Shown piece after piece: positions 10,311 to 22,176 of a stretch of DNA of 64,000 nt (positions are counted from its first letter, which is position 1; each line of letters starts with the position of its first letter). The position numbers and the translations under genes were made by a program. This DNA is from Imbricaverruca yamaguchii (lineage: Eukaryota > Arthropoda > Thecostraca > Neoverrucidae), in NCBI GenBank assembly GCA_034440575.1, contig JAOTOL010001523.1, forward strand, positions 1-64,000, in the 5' to 3' direction. The notes beneath the pieces are model-generated. The model did not search any database and was not told the DNA's origin. It worked only from the letters and a program-made list of their open reading frames with translations.

Positions 10311-12725
10311 GTTCCAAGCAGGGCAGGGCTTCGCGTCAAGTCACGTAGCGTCGCGTCAGATCGTGAGCAGAACTCACGATCCGAGGACAGAACGTAGCCA
10401 ACAGCACGTGGTATGCGCTACGAGTGTTATTGTTCAAGAAGCTATGCGTTTGCCTTCCCTGGCCATTGAAGATGAGCACACAAAATACTATAGCAGGCAT
10501 TCAGAAGTGATTTCACTGTTTGGCGACGGGAAATTCCACGAAATCTGCGCATATGATGTGCGTAAACAGCTCGGAATTAAAGTGTTCCAGACGTCGTGTC
10601 TCTGACGTTCGACATGAAAGTAAAAATACAAATTTGCTGCCATATGTGGAAAACAACGCAGTATAGGCAAACTCGATGCAGTCTGAGATACTTCAAACAT
10701 TGTCTTTGTAAGCGATAACGAACGCCATGGACATCAATTTGAAATATTAATTAAAAGGGGTACTGGTTTGGACTTCAAAATTATTGCGGGGGCCAATGCA
10801 TGAAGACAATGGAGGAACCCAAATGCATCGAGTACTGTACATGGGGTCCCATGTTGAAAGTTGAAATCATTAAGTGAACAAAGCCAATATCCAGGGGTCA
10901 CTTGCTCCCTCAATAGTATGCAAAACAAAACGCCTGCAAACCGTGTATTTACGTCCCATTGCAGAAACCACGTGCGAGTTTGATAAGTAGAACAATTCCA
11001 GGAGAGTAACTGCCCTGGGCACGTGCTGTTTATGGAAATAAGTTTATTGCAAAACATTTAATTTTTCACTCATAATTGATGGTACGTCGTACAGGTACTT
11101 TCTACCTACCTGCATGCTTCAACTTATGGCTGTGCTTTATTGAGTGTGCCTCTTCCTATCTAGGTGCCTATAGATGAGCACTGCAGATTTGCATATACAT
11201 GCAAACTACACTGAACTGAAAAACTACTAACTTTATATTGATGTATGTTTTATGCTTTAAATGAAATGACTGTAAGTCTAACATGATAGCTTTGTGTTCT
11301 AGCGCATATACCTTGGCACCTCTCCAGTTTTTTTTGTTGTAAATACCTATATTGCTCAAGATAATAACACCAATTTGCATTCTAACACGGTGGGTATTAT
11401 AAATATTTCATTTTGAAGCTTTTGTAGTTCCTTTTATCTGTTTTACTATTTGCTAATTGTCCTGTTTCTTGTATACTTTGTTCACATTCATGCACTATTA
11501 CCCAGCATATGTTATAGTACGGTTCATTTTGTACATGTGTTCGGAACTGAAATTGAAATGCACGCATAAATATGGTGCTGATGATAATTCACATGTCACC
11601 TAACATGTTAATTCGATTTCATCGTTTTGGTCGCTAAAATATTACAAAATGTTGATGGCCTGCCTGCTATTTATTATTGCAACCGATCAGGTTTGAGCTG
11701 TTTTATATTTTTGAAGACGGATTGAATAACGGATGGATATCTCTGTCCGGCACGGATATGGACACACCTTGAATCGTTTCATACGGATGCGGTTTGGGCC
11801 GGGTTTGACAATGTCAATCCGTGTCACGCTCCAGTAGTAAGGTTTATATGACTGGTACAGCCCGCCAGATCACAGAATGGGCGTTACAACACGAGTTGTT
11901 ATTGCGCAGTTGGCAGGCGTACAAATGGATATAGCGGACTATATAATAAGGTGTGGCGACCGGCATAATCACACGGAATCACCAATAACCACACAATAAC
12001 CCAATACCACATGGAGGAAGCACTACATTAAACAAATGGCCACATCTGTTATTGTACAAACCATGCCAGTCTGCAAGGCCAGCTCAGCAAAATAAAATCG
12101 CATTCGGATTTCAGCTAATGAGGACAGTCGGGAGTTACCCTCAGACACCCTGCGCTGTCAGCAGACACCGTACTTAAGTGTCGAGCTCTGTTCAGACTCA
12201 ACGACTACCCGAAATATATCGAACGACTAACCGACGGGCCACCACGCCTTAGTGTAAACAGTGCCACCAGCGATACAAAACATGAAGCCGAAAAGTCAAC
12301 TCTGGTCTTGTTTCATTACGTTGATGACAAACTGCCATTGCTAGAGGCACGCCCCCCTATCTCTCCCGGCGCCACTGCATCGTCTCACCCTCCACCCCAG
12401 ATGTCCCCACTCACCCCCACCCCGTCCCACCCGCAGCCCTTCCCGTCCCCAGCACCGTCAGGGGGTCCCTTTCCGTCGGGGGTCCTTTTTTTCGCCGAAC
12501 CTCCACCAGCATGCAAAAGCTCCGCCGACTCGAGAGCAGTATCTTGTTTGGACGTTTCAGTTGAGCTCAATCCAGGCACACTCGTTCTGTATTTTTGTGC
12601 TTAAACAGCTGATGTTCCTTGGCTTCGCTCTGATTTGCGCTTTGAAATGCAATACCTGCTCAACCATTACTACATGTTTAGTTGGTCTGGTTTTGTTTCC
12701 TGAAAAAAAAACATCAATACTAGCT
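10311..12725. other. Intergenic, AT-rich, no gene supported
   Basis: Short frames only. The 11000-11700 stretch is strongly AT-rich. 12350-12500 is C-rich low complexity giving a proline/serine frame of about 98 codons without a recognisable domain. Confidence 0.4.
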
Positions 12726-13033
12726 GCCTAAAGCCACCTTTCCCAAACTTTTTCGGTCGCGACCCTAAATAAAATCCTACCCCTACTCGGCGACCCTAAA
12801 TGAGTGCACGCACATGCAATGGCAGCTGATATTTTTTTTGGCTACAAATATTCATAGTGCTATTTTATATTTATACTAAACATTGCAATATAAAAATTAA
12901 ATTTACTTCTGTTAGATATTTTACCAACACTTCGATAAAAACTAATTTAAAACAAATTCGAATGAATTTAAAACAAACTGAACGAACAAAACTCATCCAA
13001 AACGAAACCAAATGTATTGCGTGAAAAAATAAA

Positions 13034-14880
13034 CTATGTATTTACAAACGAAAAGTCTAGCAGTTTCACGGCAGCCATTGGGCTGCCGTGAAACTGCTTC
13101 ATTTGGCGAACAAGACCTTCAAAGTTTGGTTTGATGTTCATTGTCAGAGCACAACGCAAATCGTGCTGCGGATCCAAGCGGTTTCTTGCTTTCGTTTTGA
13201 TGGTAACCAGGCATGAAAACCCTTGCTCGGTTAGATATGTCGTCGGGAAGGGAAGAAGAGCTTTCTCAGCCTCCACATAAAAAAATTGGTTTATCTTTCA
13301 GCTTAGTCCAAAATTGTGAACACTGGAGGTTCTCGAAGTTTTCTTTCTCGACTTGGTTTTCTTGGAGATATATAAGCTCTTCTTGGATTCCAGGAATATC
13401 CTTCCCAACTTCACTGACATTGACGCTGAACACATTCCTGATCCACCTATGCTTTTTCAGCTCGACATTTTCAGGAAAATATTTGTTCATTTCTTCTTGA
13501 AGATTCTTCAGATGTTCTTCAAGAACATCTTTGATCCCATCGAAATATATTTTTACGGAATCTTCGAGCATTGCACTTAGCTCTAGAAAAGCTGCTGTCC
13601 TCCCTCTGGCCATTTTTGCTCTCCAAAGAGCAATTTTTTTCTGGAACGAGAGAATTTTCTCACCAATGTCCACCATGGTATGACCTCGGCCCTGCATGCC
13701 TGAACTCAGTTCATTCAGATGCATAAAGATGTCACCCAAATATGCAAGTTTCACCAGCCAGGCTTTGAAACTCTTTGAAACGATCTGCGAGAGCATGTTT
13801 TTTTTTGTCGCACAGAAATATCTCAATTTCAGTGCGAAGCTCAAGAACCCTTCCAAGAATCTTACCATGAGACAGACAACGGACGTCGGAGTGAAACAGC
13901 AAATATTGATGTTTCGAACCCATCTCTTCACACATTTTGTGGAATATGCGTGAATTCAAAGCCCTCGCTTTGATGAAGTTCACAATTTGGATGACATCAT
14001 GCAAGACTGCATGAAGCTCTGGTTGCAAAGCACGAGAAGCGGGGTTTTCTCGGTGCAGGAAACAGTGGATTTATAATGACATCGGGGTTTTCCACTTTCA
14101 ACCGACTTACAAAACCTTGGCGACTTCCTATCATCGAGTGAGCTCCGTCGGTGCATACAGCCAAACAATTTCACCGATCCAGTTGGTGTTTCTTGAAGAA
14201 TGTATCGATCATATTGAAAATGTCTTCCCGGTGGTTGTGGCTGACATGGTGTTTCAGAAGAGAAATTCTTAACGAATGTCGTCTTCTCCCTTGTACCTCA
14301 CAAAAACCATCAGTTGGGGGTTACCCGAAATATTAACCGATTCGTCAGTCTGCAATGAAAATCTACCTGCTTTTTTTCAGTGCAGCAATCAATTGAGCCA
14401 AAATGTTCCCAAAAATCAGCTCAATTCTCCGTTTGATGCTGTTGTCCGAAAGTGGAACGGATTCGATTTTACTCGCAATATCAGCTTCACCAATAGCCTT
14501 CACCATTGCCACTGCTGCTGGCTTTACCAGTTCCTCTTCGATTGTATTATTTTTTGCATGTCGCAATCATCCACGCCACCTCGAAGGATGCCAGAGAAGC
14601 TTTTTTCAGAGAAAAAGCAGCGCTAGATGGAGCATCGATCCGACCTCGGTTGGCTTGTACTTCCTTGTCCTTCCAGTAACTCAGAGGTTTCTCAGTGAAA
14701 TCAGAATGAACCGAATGCAGGTGACGCTTCAGTTTATTTTCTTTCATAGATTCATTTGCGAGGACTTGTAGGCATTGAACACATTTGGGTCGTACGATCC
14801 CAGATCGGTCTCTCATCTCAGTAAAAACATATTTTTTTAACATCAGACTTATACGCCAATTGTGTTCGTCGTTGAGCCAT
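13034..14880 (-). pseudogene. hAT transposase (BED finger, ZBED5/SCAND3-like), broken
   Basis: A start at 14880 (MAQRRTQLAYKSDV) is followed by a frameshift in an A-run. The BED finger then has PKCVQCLQVLAN and KLKRHLHSVH (14843-14547). Next come NNTIEEELVKPAA and PLSDNSIKRRIE (14566-14363). After that are IVNFIKARALNSRIFHKMCE and DVRCLSHGKILGRVLELR (14028-13732), then LAYLGDIFMHLNELSSGMQG and the W-rich segment (13931-13266). The C-terminal dimerisation block LLPFPTTYLTEQGFS ends near 13034. Domain order matches animal ZBED5/SCAND3/FAM200-type hAT transposases. At least four frame breaks mean no intact protein. Confidence 0.88.
13059..13098. repeat. Perfect hairpin at the 3' end of the hAT coding region
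   Basis: Arms of 18 bp (agcagtttcacggcagcc and its exact complement) flank a 4-nt attg loop. It sits where the transposase frame would normally stop, just after the C-terminal block. Confidence 0.9.
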
Positions 14881-14924
14881 TTTTGTATTCAGATCTGGAA
14901 GGAGGAAAACAATAAGCGAATATG

Positions 14925-15000
14925 TGCGCACATGCACACACTTACGCATACATACACACATACATACACACACAAACACACACACACGTCATACACGTCA
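14925..15000. repeat. CA-rich microsatellite inside the hAT
   Basis: (CA)n, imperfect, with catacaca interruptions. Confidence 0.85.
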
Positions 15001-16202
15001 TACATGTCATACACAGGCCACAAATACACGTACCTGCCTACAAAGTACAGTGAGAAATCGCTGCAATAGTTAACAAAGTTCCATTAAAGCAGGTGTTAAC
15101 TAGTAACATAGAAAATTATTATGTGCGATAACCATTATTATATTTCTTCATTATATCATTAGTACCAGTAAAAAGTGCTTTGTTGAGCGTCAAACGAGCG
15201 AGCAGATATAATAGTGAAGGATCACTCGACGTCGCGCGTGTTTTTATCATAAACTCTTGGTTGCCTGTTAGTCAGTTTGAAATTCAAACTTTACGAAACA
15301 ATTCCAGGTATGTAACAGAAAAATCACTGAAAATAGGTATTTCCCAAGCCACTAGATGATAAGAAAACATTAATATGACTTGTTAATCGTCTTCTTACAT
15401 CCATCCTCTCCAATTCAGTAAATAAAACATGGTGTCTTTGACAAACTTGACTGACTACGCAACAACAGAAAATCACACGCAAATCGTTTCCCAAGTCAGC
15501 GAAACACTGTAATGTTTCTAAAAGTACATTTTCAACTCGAATTTCATTGGACCCAACAGTAACACTGCTCCATCTGCTCGTCATGATTGTATTACGCTCA
15601 ATAGAGTCCAATATTGATAGTAATTGTTATAAAATGGTTAAAAAACGTTCACTCACCATACCAGACGCTAATGTTTTTAGGAAGGCCAACAACAATACAA
15701 TGATCGTTCAATCTATTGAGGATGACAAGTTCGTTGAAGCGGGCATTCGGCGGAAACGGAAATTTGCACTGCATTGAAATGCAGCTAATCAACTTGCATT
15801 AGATTTGAATGCAGCCAATCAGTGACCAGCGATATAAGCATCCCTCTTGTTTGAGAAGTCCACTACCGTGGGAACGGAAGGGAACACTGCATACAAGTGC
15901 AACTGATCCCACGATCTCTGAAACTGAAATCATTGCCGATATCTGTATGCAAGCTTGTACATCACACAACTCGCTAGATCTATTTCTGTTTGCATCCCGA
16001 ACTTAAATATGTTTAACGTCTCCGATCAGTTAATTTTCAGAATTTTGGATTGACGTTTTCAAAATTAGACAATAAAAAAGCACTTTAATCTTCGTAATGT
16101 TAAAATTCATGCATATGCATTTCAGACCGTCCGCAACCCTCAGAAGTCTTCGCGACCCTTAAAAGGGTCACGAACATGGGTTTGGGAAACCCTGGCCTAA
16201 AG

Positions 16203-18240
16203 TATTACAGCAAGAAATTCCACTTGATCCCATCGAAGATGGATACAGAGGGGCACTGGGGGCGTGTGCCCCTCCCCACGGAAGGTGGCGACTCCGGTCT
16301 GGAAAAGGAGCCCCTGCAAAAGTCTCGAATGCACCCCTCTTCCCTGGGCTCACTTTGTATATGCTATGGAAGGTCACTGATCTCTCAATCATTGATTTCG
16401 TCCTCTCAATCATTGTTTTTGCCACCCAATCAGGCTGAAGTTCAACCATTAGGCAGTTCGCGTACAATAGACACAAATGGCTTTTGGGGCAGCTTTGGCC
16501 ATCGGTCATACAACCCTAACCAACTCTATAAGATGGCACACGTGCTCCTCCCCACCCACCCGCTCAAGATATCTGTTTCCGCCAAAGGAGAAAAGCGCCA
16601 CATTGCGACCAAAATGTGCCCCTGCAGTATGCTCAAGTGGATCCCCGACCCCGTCTGACGAATATTCCGCCGCACCCACGCCTCCAGGAACTTCCGCAGA
16701 GGCGCTGCTCCAAGCAAGTCTCGCCGCTACGACAGCCGCCCCTCCCCGTGACAGTTCCTGGATCCACCCAGAAATATCGTCAGTGGAACCTCTGCCTAGT
16801 TATCGGTTTTATGTCTTTCGGACAACATCGCATTACAGTGAACGGTTGTTCCGGCAGAAGGCACGTGAGACATCCACCGGAACGGCCGGCGATGTCTCGA
16901 CGTTTAATCGACCAAGGTGTGCCCTTGGTATGTCGGCGGCGCTCCGCCCGTGAAGTACCGCAGCAGTCACCATGGCCAAGGTTGTCATGACAACACTGAG
17001 ATCACGCCTGGCAGCCTGCCAGGTCACGCCGCCGGCGTGGGCGTCAGTTGCAGTGGTGGTCACGATCGCCCCCGCGTAAACCTGAGGAGTCAGGCGCCGT
17101 TCTCCATGCTCGCGCGACTGGGAGTCGGCCGACTGGTCTGGTCTGGTTATTGGTTTTACGACACTTCCCCAAACCCAAAAACCCAACCCCTTTTTTATTG
17201 AGAGAAGAAAAAAACCCCCAAAAAACCCCCCCGTGTGACGAGTTTTCACCCAGGGAAGGGAGAGGCACCTCCAAAGCTGCATTTGGCATCAAGTGCAGCT
17301 CATATGCATGACACGCCCTCCGTCCACTGCGCTAGTCATGGGATCACGGAGAGCGTTCCAAATACTTGACGGAGCTGTTGTGTTCCCCACTCTATCCCAC
17401 TGCATTAGTCATGGCGGCACGAAGAGCGCATCGAATACTTTACAGAGCTGTCGTATGGCCATCCTATGTCTAGCTCAACATAGCCAGGGAAGCCATGCTT
17501 GGTGCAAGTGTCGACACGAGTGGCGGTAGGTACATGGGCTCGCTTCGAATTCACTGTACTTGCTGAGCCGATGGTTGGGCACCAGTAAAACGGCTCGATA
17601 ACCTGCGGTTTGACAATTCGATTGATCACCCGATGCCGTGCCTCACACCCTATCGCCATCTTCGTTGTCTTTCTTCGTACTATCTCTGTTTTTGAACAGT
17701 GGATACGAACCTGATTCAGTCCAGCTGACAGGTGTTCTTCCCGACTGTTCATGGATGCCCATCTGCTCTTCCCATCATTTATGACCCGCCCTGGCTGAAA
17801 ACGGGCTTCCACGCAAAAACTACTGAATTTAGCGCGGGCCATTGATTCGGCTCGTCCAGTAAAACACACACACAAAGAAGCAAATTATCACAGCAAGACA
17901 TAACAAAACGAACAAAAGCAAAACAAAACAAAGAAGTGAGTTAACCCCCGCCGGGCTGGCCGCCAAATCCACCTCCGCCGGACCGAAGATGCAATAGGGC
18001 CTCTTGAAAGCAATCCTCCCCCAACTACCTTCAAATCTACGCGATGAAGCATGAAGTGCAAAACACCGTTAGAACGTTCTGGGCATGGGAGCCTGGATCA
18101 TTCTTTACATTTGCATTTTGGCCGACAAGGAAGTCGTCAGTGGTCGAATTAGGCACTTGTTGTACAGGGGAACTCAAAACACTACACTGGTTTAATTGAC
18201 TAGGAACGTGAGACGATCGGGAAACCTCCACTCAGCTCAC
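16203..18240. other. Intergenic, no gene supported
   Basis: Several overlapping frames of 90-160 codons on both strands lack recognisable domains. A roughly 73-bp direct duplication occurs at 17325-17452 (cactgc..tagtcatgg ... agctgttgt). 17160-17235 is C/A homopolymer-rich. Confidence 0.4.
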
Positions 18241-18307
18241 CGTGCCGTCAGTGACAGACAGACCTGACAGAGGTTCGGCACCCGCCACTCGGCGTCACCA
18301 CATGTCC

Positions 18308-18506
<199 letters not shown>

Positions 18507-18770
18507 GTGCACAAACTGTTGGGAAGGTTATTCAATCTGTTACCAAGGCCTCTGAAATGTGACGGTCTTGGCGGCTCGAGACGGCTATGTACGCGCAGCT
18601 CTCCCTTAACGGCGAGAACGCACAGAGCCCTTCCGGAAATCAACAAAGATTTTAAGATATAATATTTGTACATGTGGACACAATGGTTGTATTACTGTCA
18701 GCACTACAGCTAATATAACGTACATGCAACATTTGTTTCAATGTGTGAAGATCCACCTAGTTTTGAGGAA

Positions 18771-18796
18771 GATTGTGGTACTATAGTACCACAATC
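18771..18796. repeat. Perfect 26-bp palindrome without loop
   Basis: gattgtggtacta is followed directly by its reverse complement. Confidence 0.9.
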
Positions 18797-19187
18797 AATA
18801 TAATATACACAATACACATATTGCATATCCACAATATACATATATGTATATTAGTATATGCCCAAATGACACATGTTTCCAAAAGCATAGCATCCATGCC
18901 AGAAAAAAGACACGGATGAAATGGACCCTAGTCGCATTATCTTTACACGATAAATCTGAAAGCATGAGATTGCATCCATAGCTAAGCCTGATTAAAAGTT
19001 GTCCATTTCTCGGCCTGGTGAGAGGATGATCCACCATACAAAACAAGAATTGGGCCTGGGCGCAAGGTTCCTGGTTACTTCCTTTCAGTTTGTTTGTGGT
19101 GTTGGCGTTTATCAACATGCTGAAACAATTTTGCTATCAGGTTATCAAATTCAGAACAAAGTTGTTTGACGATGCACCCAAATGACA

Positions 19188-19300
19188 GGTGGTGGCACCC
19201 CTCCACTATGCACCCTGATGGACATACCGTGGCACCCCTCCACTATGCACCCTGATGGGCATACCGTGGCACCCCTCTAGGATGTTCCTAAATGTATGAG
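19188..19300. repeat. Satellite left of the mariner (gtggcacccctc type)
   Basis: About 2.5 imperfect units of around 50 bp (cactatgcaccctgatggrc, ataccgtggcacccctc). The same phrases resume right of the mariner at about 20100. Confidence 0.8.
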
Positions 19301-19304
19301 AGGT

Positions 19305-20046
19305 TGCTGAGAAGTTCCTGGCTTTAAGGGTATCGAAAAAAGCTGAGGCTATTACTTTTACAGGTTAGGTGTTGCTAACTATTTAATGGGACGATACACA
19401 GAAGAACATGATGGCGTGCATTATATATTTGTCTTTCTTGCAGGTGTAGCACGTGATGACAGGTCCTTTGATATTTCCTTGGTAAATTTGGTAAAATTGA
19501 AGGAAGGGCAGTTATGAAGTTCCTTTTCCTGCCAGGCAAAGGAGCAGCGAAAATTCACGGCGAGATGAAGGAAGTCTTGAAGGATGACTGCCCGTCACAC
19601 TCCACAGTGAAAACATGGGTGACAAGGTTTCGGACTGGTCATTTCGAGGTCACCGATGATCCCCGGTCGGGACGGCCAACTTCAGCGACCGCGGAGGACA
19701 AAGCAGACGCTGTGCACGTCATGATTCTCGAGGATCACCGGATTTCAGCTAAAGTCATAGCTGACAATCTGGGGATTTTCCGCGAAAGAGTTGGCCACAT
19801 TTCCACAACATTCTGGACATGAGAAAGCTGTCCGTGAAGTGGGTGCCAAAATGTCAAGAAATGCCCAAAATGCGACGGAAGCGTAATTTGAGGTCAAATC
19901 TTCCGCGTTTTTCTCACAGGGCTTGGAAAAACCGAAGGACCGCTGCAATAAGTGTGTGAACCTAAGAGGTGAATATGTTGAATGAAACCATAGCCAATTG
20001 GCGCTCCTGCATCTTCTTTTTCCCAAAGCCAGGGTGTTGTGTGTTG
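19305..20046 (+). mobile_element. Internally deleted mariner element
   Basis: The left end carries gttcctggctttaaggg. The right end reads, in complement, caccctggctttgggaa, consistent with inverted termini. It encodes a mariner transposase N-terminus at 19514 onward and, after a deletion, the C-terminal segment GLEKPKDRCNKCVNLRGEYVE near 19915-19985. It lies between two blocks of the same satellite, so it probably inserted there. Confidence 0.75.
19480..19945 (+). pseudogene. Mariner transposase (SETMAR-like) N-terminal remnant
   Basis: The frame from 19514 gives the helix-turn-helix region: GKGAAKIHGEM, TVKTWVTRFRTGHFEVTD, DPRSGRPTSAT and DHRISAKVIADNLGIFRERV. A frameshift near 19800 moves the match to another frame, which reads ILDMRKLSVKWVPKC and stops at about 19960. 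These are hallmark motifs of the mariner paired-like DNA-binding domain and its linker. The catalytic DD(D/E) domain is absent. Confidence 0.88.
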
Positions 20047-20097
20047 TGTGTTTCTTTTTCACTTTTCTTTTCTTTTCTTTTCACTTTTCACCACCCC

Positions 20098-20360
20098 CTC
20101 GCACATGTGGTGGCACCCCTCTAGGATGTTCCCTAATGTACATGTAGTAGCGCACCTCAGGATATTCCCTAATGTACATCTGGTAGCTCACCTCAGGATA
20201 TTCCCTAATGTGCATGTGGTAGCGCCCCTCAGGATGCTTGAGTGCACCTTCAATCTTTTAGCTGAAAGTGTCCATTCATAACGCTCGAGTGCACCCCCCC
20301 CTTCCCCTATTCATGCGGTCGAAGGCGCCTCTCTTGGTGGAAAAGGCACCCCTCCAGGAA
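20098..20360. repeat. Satellite right of the mariner (about 37-bp units)
   Basis: Four units of around 37 bp resemble gtagcgcacctcaggatatt + ccctaatgtacatgt, followed by looser cacccctcc phrases to 20360. It is related to 19188-19300. Confidence 0.8.
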
Positions 20361-20870
20361 CACTCAAATACACCGCCCTGACATTTTAGTAATCACTGAA
20401 ATAATTTAATAATTTCGGGAAAATGACGCCCATCAAAAATATAATTGGGTGAAATCTTAAACCCGTAATGCCCATATCTCGTGCACCCATTTCCCCACCT
20501 GACAGGGTGTGGCCTCGAATACAAGGAGCGAGCTCTCGCTATAAGCTGACCTCGGTTTCTGCAATTTCGCCGTGCCTCAGCAGACGCGGCAACAGAATAA
20601 CAAACGATTCGAAATGTGAAATGCCAGAAATTAAGCCCACGCAAATACACGCATGATCTTTCCTAAAGGATGGGGGGAGAAATTTATGTAGATGTTAACC
20701 AAAATACGCCCCAAACGTGGAGAGGAAGGTAGTTCCATCAGGTTTCATATTCAATATCTGAAAACAAAAACATAGGGAGGGCAAACGAACATCGACAGGG
20801 AAATTGTCAGAGGCAATTAGATACAAATGCATATCTATCCGGGATAACATACTTGATAACAGGGGGCACC
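20361..20870. other. Spacer, nothing recognised
   Basis: Short frames only. Confidence 0.35.
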
Positions 20871-20877
20871 ACGCACC

Positions 20878-20972
20878 CCACTTGTGCAAAACACACGCAC
20901 TTGTGCAAAATACGTACACTTGTGCAAAATACGTGCACTTGTGCAAAATACGTGCACTTGTGCAAAACTTGG
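20878..20972. repeat. 19-bp tandem repeat, 5 units
   Basis: The unit is acttgtgcaaaatacgtgc, nearly identical in all copies. Each carries TTGTGCAA. Confidence 0.93.
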
Positions 20973-21142
20973 CGCATTTTCCGCCGCCGATGTGCAGCTA
21001 GGCGTCCGGCTGGGAGCTTCCCACTGGCCGCTCGGAGGCCAGGTACTGCTGCCGCCAGTGCTTACGGCTGCCATCAATGTTCTGTAGCGTCGCTACAGCG
21101 CGCTGCAGCAACGTTTGCAGTACCGCAGTACCGCTGTAGTTC

Positions 21143-21184
21143 GTTTGCAGTACCGCAGCGCTACAGCGCTGCGGTACTGCAAAC
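21143..21184. repeat. Perfect hairpin, 20-bp arms, 2-nt loop
   Basis: gtttgcagtaccgcagcgct and its exact complement flank ac. The arm phrase gcagtaccgcag recurs at about 21116-21135, so the hairpin arose within a local repeat. Confidence 0.93.
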
Positions 21185-21525
21185 AAGAAATAAACAAGAT
21201 TACGTCATCGCGTACAGTGATAATTTTGCATATCGAACTTGTTTTTGATGGGATAATAGTCAAGACAATGGGCTCGAGAATTGCACAAAAATTGGGATAA
21301 GTGACAAAGAACGATGCTTAAGAATCCGTGTTTAAGAGCGATGGGAACTTCCTTCATGAAATGCCCAAAAAACGACATGTTCTGTCTTTCCATTCGTGTC
21401 AATCATGATATCCTTCTGAGCACAATCTCTTTTGGAAATGATCAGCTTCAACAGTTAAACACACATTTGCTGGTACCTGACATTGATCTGATTGTTGACT
21501 GACTTTTTAGGCAGCATGGTGTTAA

Positions 21526-22172
21526 CCCGCGCCGTCTCGGGGGGGGGGGCTGGTGGTTGCCATCGCCCCCCACCCCCGAGTAAGGTTTTCTACGGATAGT
21601 GAAAGAAGGGCGTGCGACAGCACGCCGAAATTTATGGACGCAACAAAACGCTTCGGTGAATTTCTTTTATTTTTTCCGCTTTTCATTCCATACTAGTTTT
21701 GCATATTTGCCATTAGAGATTAATCGACGATTCTGGCTCAAGTAAGCATTTTTTATTGAAGTTGACTTTGAACAAAATTTTTCGATCCACTCTACCAATT
21801 AGAAAAAGGCAAATTAAAGAAAGCTTAAAATCTCAAATTTTTTAATAGAAAAATGCAATTGTGATTTTTTCGGTTGTCAAAAATTGTATGATCCTGGTCG
21901 ATTTCGCTTTCCTTTTCTTATTCCAAATATTTTGTATTCTATATTTTAAATCTCCCAAAATAAACACTCCAGAACCAAAAACGTGATGTAAGTCATGAAA
22001 GTCTAGGCCCCATAGTGGCTTCACTTTTTGGCGGGAGGTGTCTGGCCCTACTCGTTGAGCGTTTTCTGATGACACCTCTTTCGTTTTCGTACGACGCTAA
22101 TGGGGATTAGAGGGAGTCCCTAACAACCTACCTACCCACGAGACAGGGGTGTTCGGATATGACCGTAAAGGG
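21526..22172 (-). mobile_element. TTAA-flanked piggyBac-like MITE, copy A
   Basis: TTAA occurs at 21522-21525 and 22173-22176. Ends begin cccgcgccgtc and, from the other side, ccctttacggtc: a CCC start plus TTAA is characteristic of piggyBac elements. The 647-bp body is AT-rich and non-coding. Read on the minus strand it aligns along its whole length with 47138-47954. Confidence 0.78.
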
Positions 22173-22176
22173 TTAA

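Larger units (their letters stand above)
12734..16194 (-). mobile_element. Full-length degenerate hAT transposon with 8-bp target duplication
   Basis: The duplication GCCTAAAG is perfect at 12726-12733 and 16195-16202. Ends read ccacctttcccaaac and, from the right, cagggtttcccaaac. This is the CAGnGnTTCCCAAAC end typical of hAT elements. The 3.46-kb body carries a broken transposase on the minus strand (14880-13034) and about 1.3 kb of non-coding DNA on the right. Frameshifts and stops show it is dead, but the boundaries are intact. Confidence 0.9.

Noticed and set aside
12308..12604. 98-codon proline-rich frame
   Set aside because: It derives from C-rich low-complexity DNA, with no homology or splice evidence.
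17405..17875. 156-codon minus frame
   Set aside because: No recognisable domain, composition like the surroundings, and no splice or promoter support.
20878..20972. CRISPR-like regular array
   Set aside because: Units are directly tandem with no unique spacers, and the genome is eukaryotic. The same applies to the other arrays.
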